NCBI GenBank assembly: GCA_902761625.1
Contig: CACWLH010000022.1
Span: forward strand, 23,243-58,560
Direction: 5' to 3'
Length of the DNA: 35,318 nucleotides
DNA from: an uncultured Erysipelotrichaceae bacterium
Lineage (GTDB): Bacteria; Bacillota_I; Bacilli_A; Erysipelotrichales; Erysipelotrichaceae
Positions within the stretch are counted from its first letter, which is position 1, and each line of letters starts with the position of its first letter. The notes under the pieces are model-generated. The model did no database searches. It had not been told where the DNA came from and saw only the letters and a list, made by a program, of their open reading frames with translations. Both the position numbers and the translations under genes were made by a program. Shown one piece after another: positions 17,965 to 25,795 of this stretch.

Positions 17965-20900
17965 TCGCCCTCTCCGATCTTCAGAAGATATCTGCTTCTG
18001 ACATTGCTGGTTGAAACGGAACATGCACGTCCGTCGCCCAGTTTGCCGTTCAGTGTGCTTGCGGTGATGGAATACATTTCAAACACATCGTGATATGAGG
18101 CTGTATCGATCTGCAGATACATCCGGTAGATTCCGGCATGCAGTACGCTCAGATCAGCGCTCAGATCAAATGAGGCATGGGTCAGAGGCTGTGTGGTGCC
18201 CATGATCTTCGCAAAGTCTACCGGACTCTGTTTTTCCTTTGCCTCATACGCATAGAGCTGACCGTCCTCATCCTCAAAATACATGGTATAGCTGACACTG
18301 TCATCCGCCGTCATCGAGGCCTGATACATCACGCCCAGACCGTCAATCATCAGTGTGCTGCCTTCGATTCTCATATCCTGGGCACCGAAGAGCGATGTCA
18401 TTCTGGAAGGCTTTGTCACATCGGAAAGTTCGAGCGACTGTTTCTCAACCGATACTTCCAGTCTGTAATTGGAAATCGGATTGGCGAAGAAGCGCACCGT
18501 TTCGCCTCTGTCATTCTTGATTTCACAGTCAATATTTTCGAGATTGCAGAAGAGCGCGCCTTCTCCGGTTCGTTCCGGATTGACTGTGCGGATGCGCAGG
18601 TAATAGTTTCCGGCAGGAATCTCTTTGAGATTCAGCTGCGCACGGAAGCCGACATCGGTCAGGTCGGCAGCACCGCCGGCAAGCGCATTGTCATAGTTGT
18701 CCGTTTCTGCATCAAAGACCAGTTCGGTCTGTGTCTCTGTGTTGACCAGAATGAGCTGATGGGTGATTGTTCCCTCTTTGGCGTCCAGCGTCCTGAAGAA
18801 GGCAAGTCCGCGCAGGTTCACGCTTGCGCTTTCAGGTTCATAAACAGCCTCATCAACGCCGCGCATCATGGAGATGTCATCCGCCGGAACACCGCTTTCA
18901 GACACCTGTGCGATCACGCATCCGCCGCTTGCCTCATCAAACACCTCATTGGAAGCGCAGATGATTTTCGATACGGAAACGGTGATATAACCGTTGGCAT
19001 CGGTACTGAAGATGTATCTTCTCTGATCAGCTGTGAAGCTTTCCGGAACACTTTGCGTTCCCAGCCAGTATTCGCCGCTGTATTCAGTGCGTTTTGCATA
19101 GGTATATTTCAGTTTCAGGAAGTAATCGCCCTCACTCAGATCCGCAAGATTCAAAGATGCATTCCATACAGCCTCATCTTCGCCGTTCATCGTAATCTTT
19201 GCAGGGATTTCTTTCACTGTGTTGTAATCCGTGCCGCAGACATTCAGCACTGCACTCAGTGTGTTTCCGTCCTTCGTCAACAGACCGCTCTGATAGCTTC
19301 TGCCGCTCAGGTTCAGAACTGTGCCGTCCCGTTCAGCCATATCAAGAGTTCTGACCGCTTCACCGATCACCTCTTCAGGTTCGGGTTCAGGTTCTGGTTC
19401 CGCTGCTTTCATCTCGCTTAACAGTGTGACATCATTTTTTGAGATCCAGCCGACGCTGTTGTTCCAGTCATAATCACGCACATCCTCGGAACTGTTGATG
19501 AACCAGAGCTTGCCGTCCACCACATAGTTTGTGCACTGGGTTTTGTAATAGGATCCTTCTGAAGAAAGAACCGCGACCGGATATACCGGGAAGTACTGTC
19601 GGTTGCAGGATAACATGTCATAGGCAACCGGACCTCCTTTTGTCAAAGAGGCAGTCGCTTTGGAATTTGTGACGATGCCGATGTTGACCGCGTTGTGATC
19701 GGTCAGATTTCCGTTATAGCCGCAGGATTGTTTGTCAATCTTATAGGCAATGGCGGCGATCTCCATTCCCCAATAAACCCCCGAGGCATATTTGAGGTTG
19801 AAGCCGGCGCCTTTGTTGCCGACCATGGAGCCGTAATAGCGCCAGTCATTCATATCCAGAAAGCCGGCAAGGTTTTCCGACATCTGCTTGCGGATTCCCT
19901 CTTCCACGCTGGAATAGCTGGCCGCTTCATCGGGATTGGAATCGACCGCTCCCCAGCCGAAGAAGTTGTTTCTGTTCATCGCGTAATAGCTTGTGCCGTA
20001 TGCGGATTCCAGACATGCCATCGCATATACCATGAGGGCGTTGACGCCATAGTCATTCTGAGCCCGGATAAAGCTGCCCGCCTGGCCTCTGAGCTTGGAC
20101 GAGGATGCCACATTCTGCGTATCCAGGAACTGATCAAACACAGAGGATGAGATTTTTGTTTTCGAGCGCAGCGGGAGGAACTGGTAATAGTTGTAATATT
20201 GACCGGCAAAGTTATGAAAACCCATATCGGTATAGAAGTCATATCCGTTGTAGCTGTAATAGGTTGTGCCTGCCTTCATCCATTCCGCCGCCGGCAGCGC
20301 GAGTGATGTGTTGAACACAAACGCATCTCTGCCGTTGTCGCTCCAGCCAAGGAATGAATCAAACAGCATGTCCTTGTAATTGCCGTTGTTCGCGCAGCGG
20401 TAGCGGTTCATTTCGGGAATGATTGAATACGGCTGTTCCGGCGTATTGTAGAACGTCTCATTGCCGCCGAGCGTGATTGACAGGCGGTCAGTGAAAAACC
20501 GCAGCGGGATCAGATCGACATCCTTGAGCTGCACATAGCCCTCAAAGCCGTTCAGATTGATCTTCACGCTTCCGGTTCCGTCCGTGTTATACGAATATGT
20601 CTCAAAGTATTTCATCAGATAATGCTGACCGGAATACGTTGACGCATAGGACGACGAAAAGCCGGCATCCTGCCAGTAATACATCATGCTCGATCCGTCG
20701 CGGAACGGATAAGCCTGCGCAATGCCGTTGTTCATGGCAATGATTTTTGTCTGCGAATAACTTCCCGCATGGCGCACCACGCCGTCATCGCCGAGCTTTT
20801 TCATCGCATTGACTGCGCCTGAAAAATCAGAATGACAGCTGACTTTGTCAAAGCCTCCCGAGCCGTTGACATTGTCGACTTCATAGGCACTGCATGCCAT

Positions 20901-21014
20901 CGGATATTTTCCTGTATCTTCCTTGGCGGATGCCTGTATGAGGCTGCGTGAGGAAACGGGAAGCACCGTGCACACAACTGCCGCCGCCGTAAGAAGTTTC
21001 TGGATCATGTTCAT
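17961..21014 (-). CDS. secreted endo-beta-N-acetylglucosaminidase (GH73-type) with three C-terminal repeat modules
   Basis: A 1017-residue wall hydrolase. Residues 1-30 form a signal peptide ending near QASA. Residues 31-200 are an N-terminal region of unknown fold. A LytG/GH73-like catalytic domain lies at about 285-430, with the likely catalytic E336 in CLESAYGTS and the family signature NNFFGWGA. An SH3-like segment follows (about 440-533, ending VGWISKNDV), then an EP-repeat linker at 539-547. The rest consists of three divergent modules of about 120-130 residues (565-683, 730-858, 885-1014). No LPXTG or other sorting signal is seen. The enzyme should cleave glycan strands in peptidoglycan. 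GAGGG precedes the ATG. It is co-transcribed with the gene before it (gap of 10 bases) and overlaps the PASTA gene. Confidence 0.85.
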   Translation of the reverse strand: MNMIQKLLTAAAVVCTVLPVSSRSLIQASAKEDTGKYPMACSAYEVDNVNGSGGFDKVSCHSDFSGAVNAMKKLGDDGVVRHAGSYSQTKIIAMNNGIAQAYPFRDGSSMMYYWQDAGFSSSYASTYSGQHYLMKYFETYSYNTDGTGSVKINLNGFEGYVQLKDVDLIPLRFFTDRLSITLGGNETFYNTPEQPYSIIPEMNRYRCANNGNYKDMLFDSFLGWSDNGRDAFVFNTSLALPAAEWMKAGTTYYSYNGYDFYTDMGFHNFAGQYYNYYQFLPLRSKTKISSSVFDQFLDTQNVASSSKLRGQAGSFIRAQNDYGVNALMVYAMACLESAYGTSYYAMNRNNFFGWGAVDSNPDEAASYSSVEEGIRKQMSENLAGFLDMNDWRYYGSMVGNKGAGFNLKYASGVYWGMEIAAIAYKIDKQSCGYNGNLTDHNAVNIGIVTNSKATASLTKGGPVAYDMLSCNRQYFPVYPVAVLSSEGSYYKTQCTNYVVDGKLWFINSSEDVRDYDWNNSVGWISKNDVTLLSEMKAAEPEPEPEPEEVIGEAVRTLDMAERDGTVLNLSGRSYQSGLLTKDGNTLSAVLNVCGTDYNTVKEIPAKITMNGEDEAVWNASLNLADLSEGDYFLKLKYTYAKRTEYSGEYWLGTQSVPESFTADQRRYIFSTDANGYITVSVSKIICASNEVFDEASGGCVIAQVSESGVPADDISMMRGVDEAVYEPESASVNLRGLAFFRTLDAKEGTITHQLILVNTETQTELVFDAETDNYDNALAGGAADLTDVGFRAQLNLKEIPAGNYYLRIRTVNPERTGEGALFCNLENIDCEIKNDRGETVRFFANPISNYRLEVSVEKQSLELSDVTKPSRMTSLFGAQDMRIEGSTLMIDGLGVMYQASMTADDSVSYTMYFEDEDGQLYAYEAKEKQSPVDFAKIMGTTQPLTHASFDLSADLSVLHAGIYRMYLQIDTASYHDVFEMYSITASTLNGKLGDGRACSVSTSNVRSRYLLKIGEGE

Positions 21015-21024
21015 AACTTTGCCC

Positions 21025-22014
21025 TCAATTGAGATTTACATCGATGTGGAGCGGCTCATCCTTTCCTTCCAGATAAAGGAAAAGGACGCCGCGGTAAGTG
21101 ACCGGACTGTATTCAGGTCCGTATACTTCGAAAAACAGAAAACCCCTGTCTTCCGTAACATTTGAGCGTCCGATTAAGTTTGTTTCTTTCATGGAGCGGA
21201 TTGAGCCGTCAAGCGCGTGATAGCCGCTTTCATAGCCTTCCGGAATGAATTCGGCATCACTGATGACAACCGCATCTTCAGCCAGTGATTCCACTGAGAG
21301 CTCCATTGCGTAAACCCTGTTGGTGGCCGGGATCCGGTACTGCATTCTGCTGCCGTCCTCGGCTTCCATATAGAACATTTCATCCGTGATATCCAGGGCA
21401 TCCATGACAACCATGGAATAGGTCTCTTCATCACTGATCACTTCCCCTTCCTTCTTTTCAGCATAAAGGGATGATCCGTCAGTGATCACGTTCTTTTCAA
21501 GATCGATGACCATATCTTCGACGCCTGCAAGGTCGCTGGAAAGCGTGATGCTTTTCTTTTCCGCATCCTTGATCGGAATGAAGAGTGCCGCGTCATAGCG
21601 GTCTTTGTCTGACACAAGTGAAAACATCACATTGCGTCTGCCGAGATAATACGAATGATCCTCCAGTTTCTTTTCGTACGATTCAACGGCATTGAGAAAA
21701 ATGCCCTCGTCCGTACGGAAATGATCCAGGGTGATGGTCTGATGCTCCGGTGACTCGACATCGAGAATGGCGATCACAAAAGCAAAGTCGAGATCTTCCA
21801 GACGATAGACATCAAAGGTTTTCAGTGCAGCGCGAACACTTTTCTTCCCTGTGTCTGCCGGGTCTGTGCTTTCGTGAATCCCCGCATCCGGAGTATCCTG
21901 ATCCGCTGATTTCCCGCCGGAAATCACCAGATGGAAGATGAATCCCAGCAAAACAGCTGCGATCACCAGTATTGTGATAACCAGTGCTTTATTTCTGCCT
22001 TGCTGTTTCTTCAA
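21025..22014 (-). CDS. membrane-anchored extracytoplasmic protein of unknown function
   Basis: A 329-residue protein not recognised as a family. A basic start (KKQQGRNK) precedes one strong membrane segment at residues 10-31. The remainder is acidic, beta-rich and predicted outside the cell, with no catalytic motif visible. The start codon is TTG, supported by AGGAGGGTG just upstream and by the typical anchor that follows directly; there is no ATG that keeps the anchor. It is the first gene of the operon with the glucosaminidase and the PASTA protein, so a role at the cell wall is likely but not shown. Confidence 0.75.
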   Translation of the reverse strand: MKKQQGRNKALVITILVIAAVLLGFIFHLVISGGKSADQDTPDAGIHESTDPADTGKKSVRAALKTFDVYRLEDLDFAFVIAILDVESPEHQTITLDHFRTDEGIFLNAVESYEKKLEDHSYYLGRRNVMFSLVSDKDRYDAALFIPIKDAEKKSITLSSDLAGVEDMVIDLEKNVITDGSSLYAEKKEGEVISDEETYSMVVMDALDITDEMFYMEAEDGSRMQYRIPATNRVYAMELSVESLAEDAVVISDAEFIPEGYESGYHALDGSIRSMKETNLIGRSNVTEDRGFLFFEVYGPEYSPVTYRGVLFLYLEGKDEPLHIDVNLN

Positions 22015-22035
22015 GAGACACCCTCCTAAAATTAT

Positions 22036-22064
22036 ATTATAGACAAAAACTCATAATGTGCAAA
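22036..22064 (-). promoter_or_regulatory. promoter of the envelope operon
   Basis: A perfect TATAAT (22036-22041) on the minus strand. The -35 is TTGCAC or TTTGCA depending on a 16- or 17-base spacer (22058-22064). The leader is about 15-20 bases and carries the AGGAGGG site. Confidence 0.6.
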
Positions 22065-22079
22065 TTAATCACTTTTTGC

Positions 22080-22757
22080 TTATGATTCCTGGATATATTG
22101 TGTTTTTCGGGTGATGATCACAATTCCGATAAACAGCAGGCCTGCCGCGATCCAGACCGAACGGATACCGAGCAGATCCGATGCATATGTGCCGGAAACA
22201 ACCCCGAAGACAAACAGCGCGATGATCTTGATATACATGAATGCGATCTTCATATCCTCTTTGTTGTGATCCGCTGCCGCCTTGAAAACAAATTCGGCCG
22301 CCTTGCGCAGATTGCCGGTGGATACAGTGGTGGCGATGACCTGGTTTTCAAACTTCGTGAATGTCTCCATCTGCATGGCGCACACAAAAGAAACCATCGT
22401 GTTGGCGATCAGGTTGTATTCCTCCTTTGCCGGAAGCAGGCCGACCGCAATCAGCACCATCGCCTCCACCAGAAGAACGGTTCTGCGGATCATGTTGATG
22501 TTCCTTTTCAGCATCCATCTGTCAATTGCCATCGACAATATCACGCCCAGGATAAAGGCAATGACGGGAACCAGATAGCGCACGCATGTTTCAAAACTGC
22601 CGTTGACCGCTTGTATGCCGAGTTTGATGATATTGCCGGTCTGCGCGTTGGCAAAGACCCCTCCCCTGACAAAATACGTATATGCGTCGAGGTAGCCTCC
22701 GCACACGCTCAGCACCATCGCCGTTTCCAGTTTCTTTGATCCCTGTATCACCTTCAT
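22080..22757 (-). CDS. DUF1275 (YoaK-like) membrane protein
   Basis: A 225-residue integral membrane protein with about six hydrophobic segments. The family mark is the first loop GGYLDAYTYFVRGGVFANAQTGN (residues about 20-42), and a second conserved part contains NQVIATTVSTGNLRKAAEF. DUF1275 proteins are common in bacteria, and their transported compound, if any, is unknown. The ATG at 22757 follows AGGAGGTG directly; the GTG at 22763 lies inside that site and is rejected. It is divergent from the DJ-1 pair. Confidence 0.88.
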   Translation of the reverse strand: MKVIQGSKKLETAMVLSVCGGYLDAYTYFVRGGVFANAQTGNIIKLGIQAVNGSFETCVRYLVPVIAFILGVILSMAIDRWMLKRNINMIRRTVLLVEAMVLIAVGLLPAKEEYNLIANTMVSFVCAMQMETFTKFENQVIATTVSTGNLRKAAEFVFKAAADHNKEDMKIAFMYIKIIALFVFGVVSGTYASDLLGIRSVWIAAGLLFIGIVIITRKTQYIQES

Positions 22758-22788
22758 ATACACCTCCTGCTCACCCCTGAATCATATC

Positions 22789-22873
22789 CCTGTTCACAGG
22801 ATCATTTCCACTTTTTCCAGAATCCGGAAAAAGCTTTTTTGCATATGTATATTCTGTTACATTGCAGTTGCAA
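22789..22873. promoter_or_regulatory. divergent control region with three inverted repeats
   Basis: The 135-base gap between the DUF1275 gene and the first DJ-1 gene holds CCTGT-TC-ACAGG (22789-22800), which overlaps the space around a TATGAT-like box on the minus strand. It also holds CTTTTTCC-N7-GGAAAAAG (22811-22833) followed by a T run, and TTGCA-GT-TGCAA (22862-22873) just before the DJ-1 ribosome binding site. No full promoter could be assigned with confidence on either strand. Confidence 0.4.
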
Positions 22874-22892
22874 GACAGGAGGACATAACAAT

Positions 22893-23453
22893 ATGAAACA
22901 GGCTTCAGTGATATTCGCTAACGGATGTGAGGAAGGCGAAGCGCTCACCATCGTTGACATTCTGCGCAGATGCGAGATTGACTGCCGCATGGTTGCGCTT
23001 AACGACATTCATGTCACAGGCGCGCATGGCATCGAAATGGTATGCGATGAGGTGCTTGATGAATCGTCTGAAACAGATGTGATCATTCTTCCGGGCGGCT
23101 ATGAAGGCGTTGACAACATGAAGGAAAGCCCCCTTCTCAAAAAAATCCTGAGAAAAAGAAACGAAAACGGACAGCTGATCGCGGCGATCTGCGCGGCGCC
23201 CGCAGTCCTGAACGAAGCGGGCATTCTCGAAGGCAGAAAATGGACTTGCTATCCGGGTGTCGCGGATCAGATCAGCGCCGGTACTTATACAGCGGAAAAG
23301 TGCGTCATTGACGGCAATCTATTGACTGCCAAAGGACCGGCCATGGCATGGGCGTTTGCCTACAAGATCGCGGATCTGCTCGGTGCGGACAGCCTGAGCG
23401 TCAAAAAGAGAATGGTTTACTTCAATGCATTTGATGTGAAGGAGGATGAATGA
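22893..23453 (+). CDS. DJ-1/PfpI family protein, first of a tandem pair
   Basis: A 186-residue protein of the DJ-1/PfpI superfamily. The nucleophilic cysteine at the elbow is C100 in AAICAAPAVL, the DJ-1-type sequence. The acidic residue that tunes it is E14 or E15 in GCEEGEALT, and the loop ILPGGYEG is typical. Family members include glyoxalase/deglycase-like and oxidative-stress proteins, and the substrate is not predictable here. The ATG at 22893 with AGGAGG ten bases upstream is chosen over one at 22839. It overlaps the next gene. Confidence 0.9.
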   Translation: MKQASVIFANGCEEGEALTIVDILRRCEIDCRMVALNDIHVTGAHGIEMVCDEVLDESSETDVIILPGGYEGVDNMKESPLLKKILRKRNENGQLIAAICAAPAVLNEAGILEGRKWTCYPGVADQISAGTYTAEKCVIDGNLLTAKGPAMAWAFAYKIADLLGADSLSVKKRMVYFNAFDVKEDE

Positions 23454-24013
23454 TGAAACAGTATATGGCTGCACTCATGATGATTGACGGTTTTGAGGAA
23501 AGTGAAACCGTCCAGATTGCCGACCTGCTGAAGCGTGCCGGCGTTGAAACCCATACCTTCCGCTTCCAGGATGATCCTTATGTCAAAGGTATGCAGAATA
23601 TCACCGTCAGAAGTGATAAGCGCTTTGGTGAAGAAGTGAAGAACTACGATATCATCATCGTTCCGGGCGGACGCACCTGTGCCGCAAAATTCATCGCTGA
23701 TGAGAAATTCATGGATACCCTGAGATGGTTCAATGAGAACGGAAAGCTGATTGCCGGCATGTGCTCAGGCACCGTTGTGCTCGAAGCTGCGGGTGTGTTA
23801 AAAGGCAAAAAGGCCACCGGCTATACCGGCTATGAAACAAAGCTGGTGAGCGCTGAATTTGTAAACGATGTGGCCGTCTTTGATCAGAATGTGATCACCT
23901 CCCAGGGACCTGCCACCCCCTTCCCCTTCGCATTTAAAATCATGGAAGTTCTGGGAATTGATCCGTCTTTCATCAAAGGCAGACTGCTCTATGAGGAAGC
24001 CGGCGGAAGATAA
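23453..24013 (+). CDS. DJ-1/PfpI family protein, second of a tandem pair
   Basis: A 186-residue paralogue of the preceding gene. The elbow cysteine is C104 in AGMCSGTVVLEAAG, the acidic partner lies in GFEESETV, and VPGGRTCAAKF replaces the first copy's loop. The two proteins share fold landmarks but little continuous identity, so the duplication is old or they were paired from different lineages. Two starts are possible (23450 or 23453). 23453 is used because GGAGG is then seven bases away and the stop of the first gene overlaps it as TGATG. Confidence 0.87.
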   Translation: MKQYMAALMMIDGFEESETVQIADLLKRAGVETHTFRFQDDPYVKGMQNITVRSDKRFGEEVKNYDIIIVPGGRTCAAKFIADEKFMDTLRWFNENGKLIAGMCSGTVVLEAAGVLKGKKATGYTGYETKLVSAEFVNDVAVFDQNVITSQGPATPFPFAFKIMEVLGIDPSFIKGRLLYEEAGGR

Positions 24014-24043
24014 TTGACATTTTATGCGCGGTGAATTCATAAT
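24014..24043 (+). promoter_or_regulatory. promoter of the RpiR-type regulator
   Basis: A perfect TTGACA (24014-24019), an 18-base spacer and CATAAT (24038-24043), directly after the second DJ-1 gene. The predicted transcript begins about ten bases before the ATG at 24060. Confidence 0.6.
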
Positions 24044-24059
24044 CTAAGCGGAGAAACAG

Positions 24060-24833
24060 ATGATTTATGACAAACTTCCGGTTGTGCTCTTAAGCACAAT
24101 GGCTGCGGAAAAAAGCACATCAACCAATCATACCATCGCCGCCTATATCCTCACCCGCCGCGCAGAGATCGCAGACATGGGAATCCAGCAGCTTGCGGAA
24201 GCCTGTTATGTTGGCACAGGTTCAATCTCACGCTTTGTGCGCGACATCGGCCTGTCCGGATTTAATGAGCTGCGCACACTGATTGCGGAAACGGATTTTT
24301 CACTGGATCCAGCCTGGACAGAAGAATCCGTGCGAAAACGCAGAGGTCTTCTGACTTCCTATATCGCAGACAGTCTGGTCCGAATGGAACAGTCCGTTGA
24401 TCAGACACAGCTGGAAAAGCTGTGCAATGATATTCATTCCTATGAGAATGTATATGCCTTCGGCATGCTGAAAGCGGAAAGCGCAGCCGTTTCACTGCAG
24501 ACCGATCTGATGATGATGTCCAAGCCGGTATTGACCAGCGCCGCCTTTAAGGAACAGATCGATACCATTGTCCATGCCGGCAAAGATGATCTGATCATCA
24601 TTTTCTCTTATACAGGCTCGTATTTTTCCGCCCATTCTTTCCGGCAGAATGAAAAGCACCTTCTGCTGCCGAAGATCTGGATGATCTGCGGCAATGGGCA
24701 GAAAGCGCCGTGGTATGTGGATGAAGTGCTGAGCTTTGCTTCAGACGGACGCCGTGAGGCACATCCGTTTCTGCTGGAGATGGCAGCTTCGCTGATCATC
24801 CAGCAATATGCATGTCAATTTAAAAATGAATGA
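24060..24833 (+). CDS. MurR/RpiR family transcriptional regulator
   Basis: A 257-residue regulator. Residues 1-75 form the RpiR-type helix-turn-helix domain (IQQLAEACYVGTGSISRFVRDIGLSGFNEL). About 110-240 is a SIS domain that in this family binds a phosphosugar (the FSYTGSYFS segment corresponds to the phosphosugar loop). No sugar gene is adjacent; neighbours are the DJ-1 pair. It could act on them, on DUF1275 or elsewhere. GGAG lies seven bases upstream of the ATG. A strong terminator follows. Confidence 0.85.
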   Translation: MIYDKLPVVLLSTMAAEKSTSTNHTIAAYILTRRAEIADMGIQQLAEACYVGTGSISRFVRDIGLSGFNELRTLIAETDFSLDPAWTEESVRKRRGLLTSYIADSLVRMEQSVDQTQLEKLCNDIHSYENVYAFGMLKAESAAVSLQTDLMMMSKPVLTSAAFKEQIDTIVHAGKDDLIIIFSYTGSYFSAHSFRQNEKHLLLPKIWMICGNGQKAPWYVDEVLSFASDGRREAHPFLLEMAASLIIQQYACQFKNE

Positions 24834-24863
24834 ACGGAACTTCTTCGCAAAGTTCCGTTTTTT
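24834..24863 (+). terminator. terminator of the RpiR-type regulator gene
   Basis: ACGGAACTT (24834-24842) and AAGTTCCGT (24850-24858) with a seven-base loop and a T run to 24863. It starts immediately after the stop codon. Confidence 0.85.
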
Positions 24864-24865
24864 GT

Positions 24866-24896
24866 AAAGAAAAAGGAACTGCTTTCGCAATTCCTT
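24866..24896 (-). terminator. rpsU terminator
   Basis: A ten-pair stem with one wobble (24873-24882 with 24887-24896) and a GAAA tetraloop on the minus strand, followed by TTTTTC. It overlaps the last two bases of the rpsU stop codon. Confidence 0.8.
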
Positions 24897-25077
24897 ATCT
24901 GGACTTCCTCTTTGCCTTGCGGGCTGCTTCGGACTTCAGTCTTCTGGCAACACCCGGCTTGACATAGAATTCTCTCTTGCGGACTTCCATGAGGATACCG
25001 TTGCGGGATACGGTACGCTTGAAACGGCGCAGTGCGTCATCGAAGCTTTCGTTTTCCCTGACCACAACTCTTGACAT
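24895..25077 (-). CDS. rpsU: 30S ribosomal protein S21
   Basis: A 60-residue basic protein needed for translation initiation steps on the 30S subunit. [21 protein letters not shown] is the normal S21 start, and the last 20 residues are almost all K, R and A. It has an AGGAGGTG site and its own promoter and terminator. In many Firmicutes rpsU sits next to yqeY or dnaG; here it lies beyond deoC. Confidence 0.96.
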   Translation of the reverse strand: MSRVVVRENESFDDALRRFKRTVSRNGILMEVRKREFYVKPGVARRLKSEAARKAKRKSR

Positions 25078-25113
25078 CTGTTGTCACCTCCTCTCATCTC
25101 ACAAGCGATAGTA

Positions 25114-25142
25114 ATCATAACAAAGCAAAGTATAAAAATCAA
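25114..25142 (-). promoter_or_regulatory. rpsU promoter
   Basis: On the minus strand TTGATT (25137-25142), a 17-base spacer and TATGAT (25114-25119), in the gap between deoC and rpsU. Confidence 0.65.
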
Positions 25143-25156
25143 ACGGTTTTGTCTGA

Positions 25157-25795
25157 TCAGCCGATCAGCTTCGCACCGGAACTGGTTCCGATTCTTTCCG
25201 CACCTGCTTCGATCATCTTTTCAAATGTCTCTTTGTCACGGATGCCGCCGGCAGCCTTGACTTTGACCTTTTCGGAAACGGAAGCTCTCATCAGCTTCAC
25301 ATCCTCAAGGGTTGCGCCGCCGGTTGAGAAACCGGTGCTTGTCTTGACGAAGTCAGCTCCTGCTTTTTCGCTGTCCTTGCAGGCACGGACCTTTTCCTCA
25401 TCGCTCAGCAGGCATGCTTCGATGATGACCTTGAGAATATGATCGCCGCAAGCTTCCTTGACAGCCTTGATCTCATTAGTGACATATTCGTCATCGCCGT
25501 CCTTGAGTTTGCCGACATTGATGACCATATCAATTTCTTCTGCGCCTCTTTCAATGGCATCCTTTGTTTCAAAGACCTTGGAAGCGGTGCTCATGGCGCC
25601 AAGCGGGAAGCCGATGACGGTGCATACCTTCACATCCGTGTCTTTCAGCTCTTCACGGCAGAGTTCAATCCAGCACGGATTGACGCAGACGGAAGCGAAG
25701 TCATACTGTGCCGCCTCTTTGCATAAAGCGACGATCTTTTCTTTTGTTGCATCAGGTTTCAGCTGTGTATGGTCGATGTATTTACTGCTCTTCAT
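25157..25795 (-). CDS. deoC: deoxyribose-phosphate aldolase
   Basis: A 212-residue class I aldolase splitting 2-deoxyribose-5-phosphate into glyceraldehyde-3-phosphate and acetaldehyde. The Schiff-base lysine is in DFVKTSTGF and the second catalytic lysine in [20 protein letters not shown] is the normal start. The length is that of the short bacterial type. It overlaps the end of murE by 14 bases with a strong AGGAGGAG site, and is the last gene of the six-gene operon. Together with cdd (in another operon) it covers deoxynucleoside salvage. Confidence 0.95.
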   Translation of the reverse strand: MKSSKYIDHTQLKPDATKEKIVALCKEAAQYDFASVCVNPCWIELCREELKDTDVKVCTVIGFPLGAMSTASKVFETKDAIERGAEEIDMVINVGKLKDGDDEYVTNEIKAVKEACGDHILKVIIEACLLSDEEKVRACKDSEKAGADFVKTSTGFSTGGATLEDVKLMRASVSEKVKVKAAGGIRDKETFEKMIEAGAERIGTSSGAKLIG

